From positions 1,364,001 through 1,428,000 of the forward strand of contig JAIQDT010000295.1 in assembly GCA_021521415.1 (NCBI GenBank): 64,000 nucleotides of DNA, written 5' to 3'. This document shows positions 9,564-21,882 of this stretch, piece after piece. Under the pieces are notes generated by a model, which saw only the letters and a program-made list of their open reading frames with translations, was not told the DNA's origin and ran no database searches. Each line of letters begins with the position of its first letter. Positions within the stretch are counted from its first letter, which is position 1. This stretch comes from Bidens hawaiensis. Its lineage: Eukaryota > Streptophyta > Magnoliopsida > Asterales > Asteraceae. The translations under genes and the position numbers were made by a program.

Positions 9564-9865
9564 CCCTCATTTTCAAGGGGGGGGGGGGGGGGGTTGTTCC
9601 CATCCAAAATCGCCCTTCGTCGGCCCAATTTCTCGCCCACTACACATTGCCTAAGGATATTTGTAGTTCGACATGTGACGTCATGTTAGTAGAGGAGGAT
9701 ATTTTCACTTTAGGGGTGTAGTGAGTGTTGTAGCCTAAAAATCCCCCCACCCCCACGGTTGCCACTGGTCCATTTAATAAAATAATATTTTTCGTTGTAA
9801 CCCTATAGGCGACTGAAATCTCCCCAATAACGCCGGGGGGGGGGGGTTCAGTATTCGAATCAGAC
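9564..9865. other. unassigned spacer with G tracts; possible left end of a hAT-like remnant
   Basis: No gene seen. Contains runs of 17 G (9577-9593) and 12 G (9835-9846). The stretch GGGGTTCAGTATTCGAAT just before the gypsy-2 joint resembles the complement of the right end of the AT-rich remnant at 50435-50753, so gypsy-2 probably landed inside that remnant. Confidence 0.4.
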
Positions 9866-12800
9866 TCGAATGTCACACCCCGACCAAAGGCGGCGGAACA
9901 TGCCGGGGTGCAACCGATTGCCCAAAAACACAAGACACTATTTAAAGTGACAATATTTATTCAACTCATTTTATTTCATAAATCAATAATCAACACATCT
10001 CGTTCACACAAACAAATTGAATACAAGTAGCAATTATATTGTTCGTGTTACTAATATCCTAATAGTCTTGGTAAAGTTTTTCATCAAGTCCTCGAGTCAA
10101 CAAAAGTCAAACCTGTAACATTTCATAAAATAAAGTTTGTCAACACAAAGGTTGGTGAGCAATTCATAAGTTTGAGCATATAAGTATATAGTAATAAAAA
10201 GCCACAAAACTTGTATACGAAACAATAAATAAAAGCCATAATTTGGATAAAATCGCTAATAGAATTACGTTAGCGACACCTGCCATAAGAGAATACTAGA
10301 TGGTTCAGGATTTAATAAAATATCGTTATATGCATTACGTTAACGACATCGTGCTATAAGAGAATACCAGATAGTTCACGGATTTATAGACTTCCACCAA
10401 CCAAAAGTGATAAACACGTAAGCATATAATCATAGAACACCAAATCGAGCAAGTATATAAGTAATGTATACAATCACGTTTGTGGGTTTAAGATTCAAGT
10501 AAATAAATCATTTAGTTTGATAAGTAAATGTCACCCCAAAACGAAAGATGGAAAACAGGGTATGAAAGTACTCACCTCGATTGACGAATCAAGAACTAAT
10601 AAATGATCGAAATATAGAAAGCTTGCAAACGTAACGCACGAATCCGACTTGAAAGCTAATTGAAAACGAATAAATGATATATTAATGAACTTGAACTTTA
10701 GTTGAAACTACATTTGAAACATTGAACGAGAAGGTTCAGTTGTTAGTTAGTTGTTAGTCAGGTTACCGGCTAATTTGTTAACGACTAGGGACTCATCCTT
10801 AATTGATAATTTAAAATGAAATAATTTTATTTTTTTGGGCTTTTAAATAGTTAAACCAATATTAAAAGAAGCAAAACGGGTTAAAATCAAGAATTCAATT
10901 TTATAAAAAAAAAAAAAGAATTGATAATAAGGCTTATAATAATATTATTAATCATAATGATAGTAATAATAATAATTTAAAAAAAATATATTATATATAT
11001 ATATTTATGAAAGATAATGATGATAATAATAATAACAATAATTATTATTAATAATACTAATATAGTATCATACTAGTAATAACTAGTAAAAGTGCCCGCG
11101 CGTTGCTGCGGGTTCGCATAAATTATCTCATCATATTGGTTTGTAGTGTTTGGTGTGGTGTGTAATAGGTTATCCATACGAGCACGTTGCCGCATGTGCA
11201 TATGATTTGTTGGATGTTGTATTTTGTGTGGGAGGTGCACACTAAAATATTGACGTATGGATATATATAGGTAGATGGTGTTATAAAGTGATTGATACCT
11301 AACTTGCAGAAACAAAAAGTTTGTATTTGACATTATAAACTGACAAGTAGGAATGTGTTGGGAATTAAAAAAATTATATGGCATTATTATACGACATTGA
11401 TATACTCAAATAGCGAGGGAGACAAGGGTCTTAGTGAGACTGCCCCTTTTTCATTGGTAAACCAATTCATGTGGTAGACACGTCCTAACAGTTTGGTGAT
11501 GACCACAATCTCATGTAGTTTTGTTATGCCAACCATAATAAATAGTGTTCTGTTTGTTACCGTATAAACCACACGTCATTATGCCAAGTTAAAATAAGCA
11601 TTATGCAATCTACAGAGAGTATATAAAGATTTAAGATTCATCTTCAGAGATTGTTAAATGCAAATGGAAACCACCACCAACAGTCTTTTTATAATGTTTA
11701 AGGAATCGTATTTAATAAATAATCAATTTAGCATTAACATCTTAAAGTTTGTTATTTTACATGTAACAAGAATCAAAGATGACCGCAAAATTTATATTAT
11801 TACAATAAACATCGAAACGTTTAGATAAATGGTTAAAGGGCTTGATGGTCAAAAGTAAACTTTAGGCACTTATACATCATTTGACTTTTTTAGCAGTACT
11901 TTCTGTTTTACACATTGGAAAATTATAACATAACCCAAGCAACCCATCTATCAAGGATTGTAGACAAACCAAACCAAACAATAATATGAGCGTGGTTTTC
12001 TTGTGCAAGTTCGTTTGTTAACAAAATGAGCATGTGCACATTCGCTTATGTTCGTTTGTCAATGATATACACGTAATGTGAAGAACAATGTATATGGCCT
12101 AAAAAAATTAATACATTTAAACTAAACTAATTTGTAATGGGCCAAAAAAGTTGAATGGATATATTAATAAATGAACTTAAACAAACGTAAACCAACAAAC
12201 ATAAATAAATGTGAACGAACATTCACGAATATAAATGAATGAACAATACACGTGTTCATGTTCACTTGTTTAACTGACGCGATTTCATAGAATAGTAACC
12301 AAGTTTCAAAAGTGTTCCAATTAGCCAATTAGGTCATTCAACTTTTAAAAAGTGTTCCAATTAAGTCGCTCAACTTTCATATTTTATTAAATTAAAGATT
12401 TTAATATGTTTTTTTAGCGTTTTTATTTTTTGTTTCACATAAGAAATATTTTTATTCTGATAAGTTGACTAACTGGCCATGAAACAAAAATATCTTCCAA
12501 ATCTGAGACCACCATAAATTGAGGCCGTGTTAAATATATTCATTTAATGTTACACCATTAAAATTTTACCAGTTTAATTTATTCAAAAAATCACACATTA
12601 CAATTTAGTCTAGTTTTATTACCTTTTTAGGGCCAACATATTAATATTCAGTTGTACTTTCAATTGGTGTATAATCAATTATGTTTATTTATATTTGTTA
12701 ATCTATGTTTGGTTATGTTCCTCCGTTCATATCCGTTCTTTTAATGATTTTGTGGAGAGAAAAGCAAGTTAAATGAATAAAATGTTGTTGTCAAACCAAA

Positions 12801-13269
12801 GACAATCTTATTATAAAGTAAGTAAGGAAATAGGTTACAAGTAATGAGTTCTCATATTGTTCAATCCTACTCCTTACAAGAAGTTTGAAACCAAAGTCAA
12901 AATATATTGCTCTAATTATCATAACTTACACATATGTTTTGACAGAGTGGCCTTCAAGCTTTGTCGTCTTCAAAACTTCATCCTATAATTTACAGTTACA
13001 AAACAGGTTAGTTCGGTTTGTATTTAATGGATGGGTCAAATGAGTTTAACAAGTCAAAGCAGCCTTAAGTAGGGGTGTGCATGGTTTATTTCGGTTCGGT
13101 TATTAGCCCGTTACAAGTTAAACTAAAAGTTTTATCGGTTATTATGGCCATGGGAAAAACTTGGTTATGAGGCGTGCACATTCTATTATATTTTTATCAC
13201 GGCAGTTAAATAAGCTCTTACATACAAATTACTCTCATTACCATAATCAACCAACTACAGTTAGACGTG

Positions 13270-13690
13270 CACAAAAAAACCGGTTCCGGAACCGAACTGG
13301 TGGAACTGGCCCGGAACCGGTTCCAGTTCCTACCCGATGGAGCAAATACCCGGTTTGGGTATTATTGTACCCGAATATCATACCTGGTTCCCCTATTTGT
13401 ATTTCCAAGTCGGTTCCAACCCGGTTCCTAAGTGTACCCGGTCCGGTTCCTACCCGAAATACCCGGTTCCGGCGGGTTTTTGTTAAAAAGGTCAAACACT
13501 GGTCAAACTAGCCGTTGGAACCGGTTCCAACGGTAATATAGCCGTTGGAACCGGTTTTTGAGAAACAAAAGAGCCGTTGTAACCGGTTCCAACGGTAATA
13601 TAGCCGTTGGAACCGCATTTTGAGAAACAAAAGAGCCGTTGTAACCCGTTCCAACGGTAATATAGCCGTTGGAACCGGTTCTTGTAGCCC
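13270..13690 (+). repeat. left subterminal ACCGGTTCC repeats of the hAT
   Basis: First 230 bp: many AACCGGTTCC-like words in both orientations. Then 13501-13690: three roughly 62-bp tandem units built from GCCGTTGGAACCGGTT and GGTTCCAACGGTAATATA, separated by TTGAGAAACAAAAGA. Such arrays are the usual transposase-binding regions in hAT ends. Confidence 0.75.
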
Positions 13691-13797
13691 AAAACCTATA
13701 TATAAGTTGTTTTTCATTACTTGTTACACCACCAAACTCAAAAACAAACAAAAAAACTTCTCCTTTAGCAAACCCGACCATCCAACTAAATATTATT

Positions 13798-16432
13798 ATG
13801 ACACCCATCAAAAAAACTAACAAGAAGGCTAAGAAGAATGTTTTTATTGAACCCGTTCGTGCTATGGAGGACCCAAATGTTCTTGCGGTCGTCACCCATA
13901 CCCGAAACCAAGACGTATGGAAGGATTGGCATTTGGTTGTCAATGCCAAAGGTGATCAAAAGGCTCGTTGCAAACTATGTGAAAACAATTAAAACACGAT
14001 TCCAACTCGACTTTGAGAAAGAACATCGAGAATTCATATTGCCCGGCCTTGAAAGGGATTGGCGCGACCAATCAAGTTGACTTGGGTAAAGATGGTACGC
14101 TATTTCGTTACAACACGACTCATGTTCAAGATAGAATGGCAAAGTTCGTTATTCAACGAGGTTTGCCGTTTAACCACTTTGATGACCCGGATTTGACGTC
14201 GTTGATTCGAGAAACTTTACAACCGCGATACACACATGTAAGTCGTACTACCTTAAGACGTCATTGTATCAAGTTGTGGAAGTGTGCTAAAAATGAGTTC
14301 ATCGAGTTTTTTCATTCTTTACTAGCGATGGTTAGTTTAACTACCGATGTTTGGTCGGTACCACACGGGTTGCCCGAATCATACATATGTGTCACCGCTC
14401 ATTGGGTTGATCCGGTGACATGGCAATTGATAAAACGAACCATAGTCTTTGAAAACTTCCCGTACCCACATACCGCCGAAAAATGGTTTGACTTGCTTGA
14501 TGAAGTTATAACGACTTACAATTTGAGAAATAAAATATTTTCGATTTCGTTTGACAACGCATCAAACAATATTAAGGCGGCCGAAAAATTTATCATTAAA
14601 TATTCACCACCTTGTTTCGGGGATTTTTTTCATGTTCGATGTGTTGCACATATCATCAACTTGGTTGTTCAAAAAGGTCTCGAAAATGAAAACATTTGTG
14701 ACGATTTAAAATTTTTTAGACTTATGTTACAAGATGTCTTCAAAAGTGGTAAAAGAAGACATATCACGTACTAATATTATATATATTTTGTTGTTACACA
14801 TTAAAAGTTATTTTGGTCTACAATTTCATTTCATGGTAGAAACATAGATATTACATCAACATAGCAGGTAGGCGGGCAACAAGCTGCGCCGCCACCCCTT
14901 TCTGAATTGCAAACCCTAACCTGCTAAAGACATACCCCTGCCCCTTTGGAGTCGACACATTGCTATGCACAACCCGTTGGACCCTAGTTAAGAAACAGAT
15001 AGCTTCCGGTGCCAATGAGCCAAAGGTATCAAAAGCCAGAGGGACATAAACATGTTGGTTCTCTTCGCAGGCTTTAGCATGTTTCTCCACCTTCTTCGTT
15101 TCAGCCCTTTTCATTGCTTGCCCAACTACAAACCCATTATCCCTCAAACCAGCTAAAGGAGATACCCCTGTGAGGTCAACACAAGCGTGTTTTCCCCCGG
15201 CCCAACCAAAGACGAGCAAATCTGCCGGTCGTAGAGTGGATCTCCCTTCCGTGGGGTCTGTAAGGAAGTTTACGGGGGCTTCCTTTTTAGCTGATTGAAT
15301 ATAAAAATTATTGCAAGTCGGTTGAAAGAAAGTATTTGAGGCCGAATTGGGATGTTCCAACCCGTTGGAACTCAACTTGTCATATGCTCAAGTGTGCTTT
15401 CGCCCAACGGCAAACTCTACAAAGTTTTCATAACAATCTTGTTGACGTACGAGAGACCGATATGCTTCCGGAAAGTGTTTGGGTCAATGTCGGTTATTTG
15501 TTGGGGTATCTTGACGTGTTCAAAAACTCAACAATAAAGTTATCGGGAGTCTATTACCCTACTAGTTGTTGGGTTTTGCAAGAATTATACTACATGTCTT
15601 GTACTTTTAAAGAGTTTGAGGAGAAGAACACAGTATTCAAGAATATTGTTGGGGGTATGAAGGAAAAGTTCTTAAAATATTTTGAAAACATACCGCCGGT
15701 CTTCACTTGTGCCGCCGCTTTAAACCCATATTGGAATGTTAATGGGGTTGAGAGAACGATCGAAGAAATATTCGACAACATGGGTATGCACGAGATCGAC
15801 CCGAAGTTTTCGACGGATGCGTGTGAAAAGTTTAACAAAAACCTTCAAGACCTTTATGACCATTATTTTCAACTATATGGTCCAAGCACGAGATCGTCTT
15901 TTATTAAAAAAACAACGACTAGTAGGCCGAGCAAGGACCTACTTATAAACTTGATGAATGAGATTCGTGAATCGGCATCTAAGAGGCAAAGAGGAAACAC
16001 ACCAACTAGCGAACTTGGTCGATATAGTGGAGCAAACTATGTTGAGGGTGCAACGGTCGACTATGTTCGCAATATTGATTTGTTGGCTTGGTGGAAAGGA
16101 AAACAAAACAAATTTCCTATTCTATCCGCCATGGCTCGTGATTTACTTGCCGTACAAGCCTCAACGGTTGCCTCCGAATCGGTTTTTTCTCTTAGTGGGA
16201 GGGTATTATCAATGCGAAGAACAAAATTAACTCCCGAGTCTTTAGAGGTTTGCATTTGCCTAAAGGACCATTTGGATGCGTGGATCGGGTACAACACAAG
16301 GCGAGATTTGAAGACGAAACACCAATAGAGCGTCCTATTCATGATGAGGAGGCGGAGGACGGCCTTTCTTCCGATAACGAAGACGAGGGTGAAGACGAGA
16401 ATGAAGACGAGGGTGAAGACGAAGAAGAGTAG
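13798..16432 (+). pseudogene. hAT-family transposase, broken
   Basis: The ATG at 13798 opens a Lys-rich N-terminus and a BED zinc finger (WKDWHLV, CKLC at about codons 58-61). A one-base shift in an A run near 13987 breaks the frame, and the expected finger His reads Asn. The body continues from 14013: the RNase H-like core with LTTDVWS and SFDNASNN (14325-14590). After the 561-bp insert (14771-15331) the same frame resumes at DVPTRWNST and runs to the C-terminal hAT dimerisation domain: LLAWWKGKQNKFPILSAMA (about 16078-16135) and ASESVFSLSGR. A further shift near 16275 moves an acidic tail (to 16432) into another frame. It would catalyse cut-and-paste transposition; this copy cannot. Confidence 0.85.
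14771..15331 (-). mobile_element. 561-bp insert in the hAT carrying a C-terminal RT-associated domain
   Basis: The insert interrupts the transposase exactly in frame; a GTA is found on both sides (14768-14770 and 15332-15334). On the minus strand it encodes about 160 codons ending at 14851: RPADLLVFGWAGGKHACVD, then FDTFGSLAPEA, then IQKGVAAQLVARLP and a stop, followed by about 80 bp of non-coding sequence. I associate this domain with the C-terminus of plant reverse-transcriptase-like proteins, after the RT. No catalytic RT motif is present. It looks like a 5'-truncated retroelement copy, though no poly(A) tail is visible. The start codon is not defined, because the frame runs on into hAT sequence. 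Confidence 0.6.
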
Positions 16433-16684
16433 TAATTTGTGTTTGGTATTTGTTTTAGTATAATTATTTGTAACAAGTTCAACTAATATTTAGTTATGAT
16501 TTGTTTAATAATAACTACTTTTGTTAGTCATGATTAATTTTTTTGTTACTTTTTTAATAACAACGAACATTTTATTTATTCAAACAATAACTACTACAAA
16601 CATTTTTAAAACATAAACGATACTAAACATAACAACTTAAACTAAAAAAAAAGTCTGTCGTTTTAATCCGGCGTTCTACAACGA

Positions 16685-16957
16685 TTAAGCGTTGTCACCG
16701 GCGGTAGATGCTTGGGTTGTAGAGCCGGACGACTCTCCCACTTCCGCTTTTTTAGCATCCAAACTTCTTTTCTCTCGAAAATACTTATTCGTGTGTTTTC
16801 GTAATGTCGAGTTGGACCCTGCTTTAAGAAACTTCGAGCAATATTTGCAACGAGCCATCTCTTGTGAGTCGGTCATGAGACACAAATCGTAATGAACCCA
16901 AACATTGGGGCATCGTGTTGTTTCGATCACCATAACAACGTCTTCGTTAGTTGCCAT
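16685..16957 (-). CDS. stand-alone BED zinc-finger protein of the hAT, 90 aa
   Basis: Complete ORF from ATG at 16957 to a stop at 16685, convergent with the transposase and 253 bp beyond its tail. The layout follows the transposase N-terminus: CPNVWVHYDL, then ARCKYC, then SNSTLRKH. The Cys pair and first His are present; the position where the family usually has the second His/Cys reads Phe, so metal binding may be weakened. The tail is Ser/Thr-rich. It is uninterrupted while the transposase is broken. Its promoter would lie in the right subterminal repeats. A DNA-binding accessory or repressor protein of the hAT is a reasonable guess; chance survival of a short ORF cannot be excluded. Confidence 0.6.
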   Translation of the reverse strand: MATNEDVVMVIETTRCPNVWVHYDLCLMTDSQEMARCKYCSKFLKAGSNSTLRKHTNKYFREKRSLDAKKAEVGESSGSTTQASTAGDNA

Positions 16958-17079
16958 TTGTTGTCGGTTTAAGCTTAATTGTGTTTTGGAGTGTGTTTTT
17001 ATAGTTTTGGAAGTGGTTTAACAAGTACACACCATACCTTGCTATTTATAGAAGGTAAATAACCTATTTTTAGTAACAA

Positions 17080-17340
17080 AACCGGTTCCAACGGTCAAAA
17101 ACGGCTATATAGCCGTTGGAACCGGTTTGTAACGGCTATATTATTTGAAATTCAAAAAAAACCGGTGGAACCGGTTTTTACGTAATAACCGGTCCCGGTT
17201 CCTAAAAGTTGGCATTTCGGGGCATCAGTTCGGGTCGGGAACCGAACCGGTTCCTGATTGGAACCGGTGCCATTTCCTACCCGTGAGAAAAAAACCGGTT
17301 CCGAACCGGTTCGGGTTTTCCAAGTGTACCCGATTTGTGT
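17080..17340 (+). repeat. right subterminal ACCGGTTCC repeats of the hAT
   Basis: ACCGGTTCC, GGAACCGGT and GCCGTTGGAACCGG words in both orientations, mirroring the left end. Confidence 0.75.
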
Positions 17341-18676
17341 ACGTTTAACTACAGTGCATATATAAGTTGTAAAAGAAAAAAAGAGTCAACATCTGACTAT
17401 AATAGTATGACCACAAATACAAGCATACACATGCATGCATTTGTTTACATGGTTACAAATAATAATATGCATGTCTTAAATTTTCATGGTAGTTTAATAT
17501 GCAGGTCTTAATTTCATCCTTTCAAAAGTGTTAAATCTGTATAAGATATATTGCATTACAATATAATTGTCATACTAAACATTAAAGTGCAGACCAAAGA
17601 TGCGGCTAAACTTCTTCATTTCCAAATGGCTCACTGACTAAAACAAAAGAAAATAAAATATCCGTCAGACTTACTGAATATGATTATTAATATCCAAAGC
17701 TTCAACAAACCAGACAAACATCCTCTAAACTACACAACAAATTTAACCATTTACATAAATTCAACGAAACGAATAACAATTACAGAATCGGAGGATCCAA
17801 TGGAAACGATTCCTCGCTTAGGGAAAACGGCATATGATTAAGGTAGCCAAAGAACAATAATGACCCAGTACTTGAAATTCAATTTCATGACATGAAAAAC
17901 TAATAAGCAATTCAAGCTAAAACAAATTTCATATCAATCATAAATCAACGAAACGAATAAAATAGATACATATACGAATGAAGATGTTAAACCCCATCCA
18001 CCGCTATCAATCAGTCACAAAATCGAATGTTTGGAAATGGGCAGCGTGCAAACATTAATATAGATTGGTTTGAGAACCACAATTTTATAGCAATTGATAA
18101 TGAAACCGTTAATAACAATTGATATTAATAGCCAATTGAATAGCAATTGAATAATCAAACTGCTGGGAATGTAGACGGGCCACAGTAGGTAAGCGGAATG
18201 GTGTTTTATAATAATGATATAATATTTAATGTAAAGAATATAATGTATTTAATTTAATGTAGTTTAAACCTTTTGCATACCCAAAGGTTAAATAGTAATT
18301 ACAACCGTATGTATGAAGATATATAATAATAATTATTAAAATATAATAGATAATAATAATGGTGTATCATAATGGATCATAATTGCTTATCCAGCAAGCG
18401 TATGTACGTATTATATTATTATATTTATAATGAAAAGCCACAAAGGTTACAAGAGTAAATACACAAAACATGACGCTTCGTAAACTTGTACGAGACACTT
18501 GAAGGGCGAAACGATGCAACGACAAATTACTTTTTCTACCCTATTATGAATTGTCATTTTTGTCCTTGTCCTTTAATTGTGAAATGACTCTTTTGTCCAT
18601 CACTTATGCTTAATAATATAATATAGATATAGATAGTTAAAGAATAAAAGTCTTAGTATTAATTAAAGTGTTGTTG

Positions 18677-18712
<36 letters not shown>

Positions 18713-18940
18713 GGAATAATGATACCATATTCGATGTTGGTTCGATTTCTAAACGAGTTCACAAAATAAATATAATAATATTATTGCTAATAATTAATGA
18801 TAAAAAATATGATTTTAATAAATAATAATAATATGATCTTTATTAATAATAATACCACCTTTAATATTTATAATAATAATGATAATAATAATATTAATAA
18901 TGAATACATATAATAGTATGTTAAACATAATAATACTAAT
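18677..18940. repeat. (AAT)n / TAATAATA-rich tract in gypsy-2 LTR
   Basis: Trinucleotide AAT/ATT repeats (perfect run about 18677-18711, then degenerate). The corresponding tract in the right LTR is at 25450-25700. Low complexity; the frames across it are not genes. Confidence 0.8.
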
Positions 18941-19225
18941 AATAATTTTTATATAGTAATATTAGTACTAATAGTAACAAAAATTTGTTAAGTATAAAAG
19001 TAGCACCAAAACCGGTCTAAGTTGAGACTCGAACCCGTGACCTCTAGTTTAACAACTAACGTACACACCAACCGAACCAAGATAACAATTTGTTAATTAA
19101 ACTCATAATCAAACCCACAATTGTTAATTTATCTAATAGTTGTACATAAGGTCGTCAGAGATGAAGGCTGCCGGAGACATGGCGGGTCACCACCACCGTG
19201 CTTCCTACTCTGTCGCCGGAAAACG

Positions 19226-19232
19226 AAACAGA

Positions 19233-19263
<31 letters not shown>

Positions 19264-19353
19264 AGAGGCGGAGAGAGAGAAGAGGGGCGTAGAGAGAGAG
19301 AGATACGGAGCAAGAGATAGAGAGAGACGGAGCAGCGAGAGAGAGAGAGACGT
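19226..19353. repeat. GA-rich low-complexity tract
   Basis: Long (GA)n with interruptions, also present in the other LTR at 47144-47282. On the sense strand it is CT-rich and lies in the transcribed part of the LTR. Arg/Glu repeat frames over it are artefacts. Confidence 0.85.
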
Positions 19354-19604
19354 TGGGGCACGGCAGCCGTCTTTCCGGTCGCCGAAAAATGACCCGGAGG
19401 GGAAAGAAAGGGGTTTTGGGTGCGGGGGTTACCGGAGAACGGAGAGAGGGAAAAAGAGTGGTGGTGTCGGGGTTACGGGGGAGAGGATGGCCGGAATCGC
19501 CGTCGCCGGACTCTCGCCGGAAAATCGCGGCTGCTGGAAAACAGCAAGGGGGAAGGGGTGGCGGTTGGGTTAGTGTTGTTAGAGTTAGGGTTTTTAGTTA
19601 GAGT

Positions 19605-19651
<47 letters not shown>

Positions 19652-19974
19652 TTTAGTTATTTACAGAAAGGCCCTCCTAGTTCTAAATATTATACGAAAG
19701 GGGTATTAAACTTGAGAAATGTTAATATAGATTCGAAAATGTCAAGAATTACCCCATACAATTTATAAACTAATTTATGTGTTAAATGAACAGCAATTAG
19801 CACACGCCTACATGACAGGTTTTTGATGAACTAAGTACGTGAAAAATTTTAAGATCGACTTAAATGATTAATAAAATTACCGGGTCGGGTTTACAATACA
19901 ATACGGGTTTGAAGTATAATTTATTAAAATAAAACGCGAAAGAAAATCCAAACCCGAATTTGATGAATGCCACA

Positions 19975-21851
19975 GTATCCCCAACCTTTTAGAAATTTCG
20001 TCCCGAAATTAAAAAAATAAACTTAAAGGAAAGTAATTATTAACGAATATCGGGTTTTTTTGTAAGATAATTGCAAAAAAAATTGACAAAAGAGTAATGT
20101 CAAATCGCTCGAACATAATAAAGACACTTATATATAGGAAGTACCAGCGGCGTATCCACCATGCCCTTATCATAACTCGCATTTCTACCGTTTTTTTCCT
20201 CTATCATCCTCGGGTCTGAGTTATCGCACACAACCGTACTTACCATGGCTTCCATACGGGGATTTCGATAATCAAGTGTGCACCCATAATTATTTCGATC
20301 GTCGTATGGTCCACATGGTTCGTTCCATTGTGTGGTTTAAGAGACGTATATATTTTGAAATATTTAAATAATAAATGTGTAAATAAATTCATTGAAATAT
20401 TTACCAATGTGGACAAACCAATACCAATGGTTGAAAATATTTGGATTGACTTTTTAGTAAGTAGGAAAATGGAGTAAATAATTGAAACAATTAAAATCTT
20501 AGAATATAAACCAAGGTGAAAATAACAATTCGGTTTAAGTAAGTAAGACGATCGAATAAATAAAATTCAGGGTAAACAAATACGAAACGAGGTTTGTAGT
20601 CGGAAGTCATCAAGATAATTGTCAAGTCTATACATCGAGGCATTAATTAACACCGATAAATGAAATCCGATAAGTGAAAAATGAGAAGCCTAATAAATGA
20701 ACACATAAAGTTGGGATAAACAACGTTACAATTAATAATAACATCGTGCGACGAGTTTCACATGTGAACAAACTTGAGGTTATAAGTATTTGAGGATATG
20801 ATTACAAAATGTGATAACACGAGAATGAGGTGAGTTTCTTTGGGGTGACGTATACGTTTATCAACATAAATGAAATAGCATTTGGTTAACAACCAAAACA
20901 ATCGATGAAATGTGATAAAACTTGAATACGGCCACTATTGTGAAATCATTTATATAATCGTTATATAAATGAAATGATATAGAATAGATGAATACGGCCA
21001 CTATTGCGCCAACACTTGCGGACAACCACACATCGGCCGCTTAATAGATTAGATGAAATGATGTAGAATAATACATAGAATCGTGTTTACATAAATGCCC
21101 AAATTATAAATAACATGATCATGAAAATATCGTTTTAAAGATAAACAAAATTTGTAGCGAAGTTGAGGCTCTGAAAGTATTACACAAATTTGTTATTGAA
21201 TAACTTGAACACGGTCATGAATAATCGAAACACAAAATGAAATCTTGTGTGCATAATATTGTCATCGAAACATCTCATCAAATGAAAAGAAAAATCGCAA
21301 TAATCGTGAGACTCGAATAAATGTCGAAATATGTAAATCGCGTAGCGTATAATATAATAAAATTTGAAATGAGGTCTTAAGTACGCCCGTTTTATTGTTT
21401 TCTAAGAAAATGTATATAATAACAAGGTATCGCGGTAACGCGTAGCTAGGGAAATATTTAGATCATTAATTAATGTAATCTTGTAAGCCAAATTGTTAAA
21501 GAAATTTGTACACATAAAGCCGTTGTGATAAGAATAATTATGAAGAAATGATGCTTGTGATAATAAGAAGTAATAGTTCGCGTAAATTGTTATTGAACAA
21601 AAACTCATGACACAAATTCTAGTATATAGGGTATTTATAAACGCGTCCCAAAATAAGAAAAGTTGCAATTTATTACTAAATAAATCCCGCATTCAGCATT
21701 CAAAATGAAACCTCGTATTTATAAAGTTATTAAGAAATTTATCACCTTAGATGACATTAATTAAAATCTTGAAATAACAAATATAATCTTTTAACAACCT
21801 TTGAAAGCAAATCCTCATAATCAAATTTTTTTCCGTTGTCATGACAATACC

Positions 21852-21882
<31 letters not shown>

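Larger units (their letters stand above)
13262..17347 (+). mobile_element. hAT DNA transposon with two BED-finger genes
   Basis: Flanked by the 8-bp duplication ACTACAGT (13254-13261 and 17348-17355). Terminal repeats are TAGACGTGCACAAA on the left and, complemented, TAAACGTACACAAA on the right. Both ends carry dense ACCGGTTCC subterminal repeats. It contains a broken hAT transposase (+), an inserted RT-domain fragment and a convergent BED-finger ORF (-). It sits wholly inside the Helitron, so it inserted later. Confidence 0.9.
11083..18633 (-). mobile_element. non-autonomous Helitron, 7.55 kb, carrying a hAT
   Basis: On the minus strand it starts TCTATATCTATATTATA (18633) and ends ...CGGGCACTTTTACTAG (11083). 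A hairpin (CCCGC/GCGGG, 11095-11112) lies 8 nt before the terminal CTAG, the classic Helitron 3' end. The empty site in the other gypsy-2 LTR (AGTAATAATAGTTAAA, about 25400) shows insertion between A and T with no target duplication. No Rep/helicase ORF is present. Flanks 11113-13253 and 17356-18600 are AT-rich and hold no gene I recognise; 11990-12270 has GTTCGTTTGT-like repeats reminiscent of a hAT MITE. Confidence 0.85.
9871..19974 (-). repeat. 3' LTR of gypsy-2, interrupted by a Helitron
   Basis: LTR sequence at 9871-11082 and 18634-19974, matching the right copy at 24519-25713 and 46842-48272. Relative to the right copy it keeps about 350 bp (about 10112-10462) deleted there. Contains a GA-rich tract (about 19226-19353), CCGG-rich sequence and a TG microsatellite (19613-19649). 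The sense-strand TATA run is at about 19597-19610, with the CT-rich tract downstream, as in a U3-R arrangement. Confidence 0.8.

Noticed and set aside
9577..9846. G tracts as possible G-quadruplex regulators
   Set aside because: They are simple homopolymers of 12-17 G at or near element joints; length is uncertain in sequencing and no context supports a role.
13073..13160. Terminal sequence TAGGGGTGTGCATGG of another hAT or MITE next to the hAT
   Set aside because: No matching right end or 8-bp duplication was found, so no element could be delimited.
13161..13820. Overlapping Pro/Val/Thr/Gly-rich frames on both strands
   Set aside because: They come from the ACCGGTTCC subterminal repeats of the hAT.
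19121..19656. Arg/Glu-rich and Gly-rich frames of 68-150 codons over the GA tract, and their equivalents at 46992-47615
   Set aside because: They are read through a (GA)n and CCGG-rich part of an LTR, in several frames at once, and are on the wrong strand for the element.
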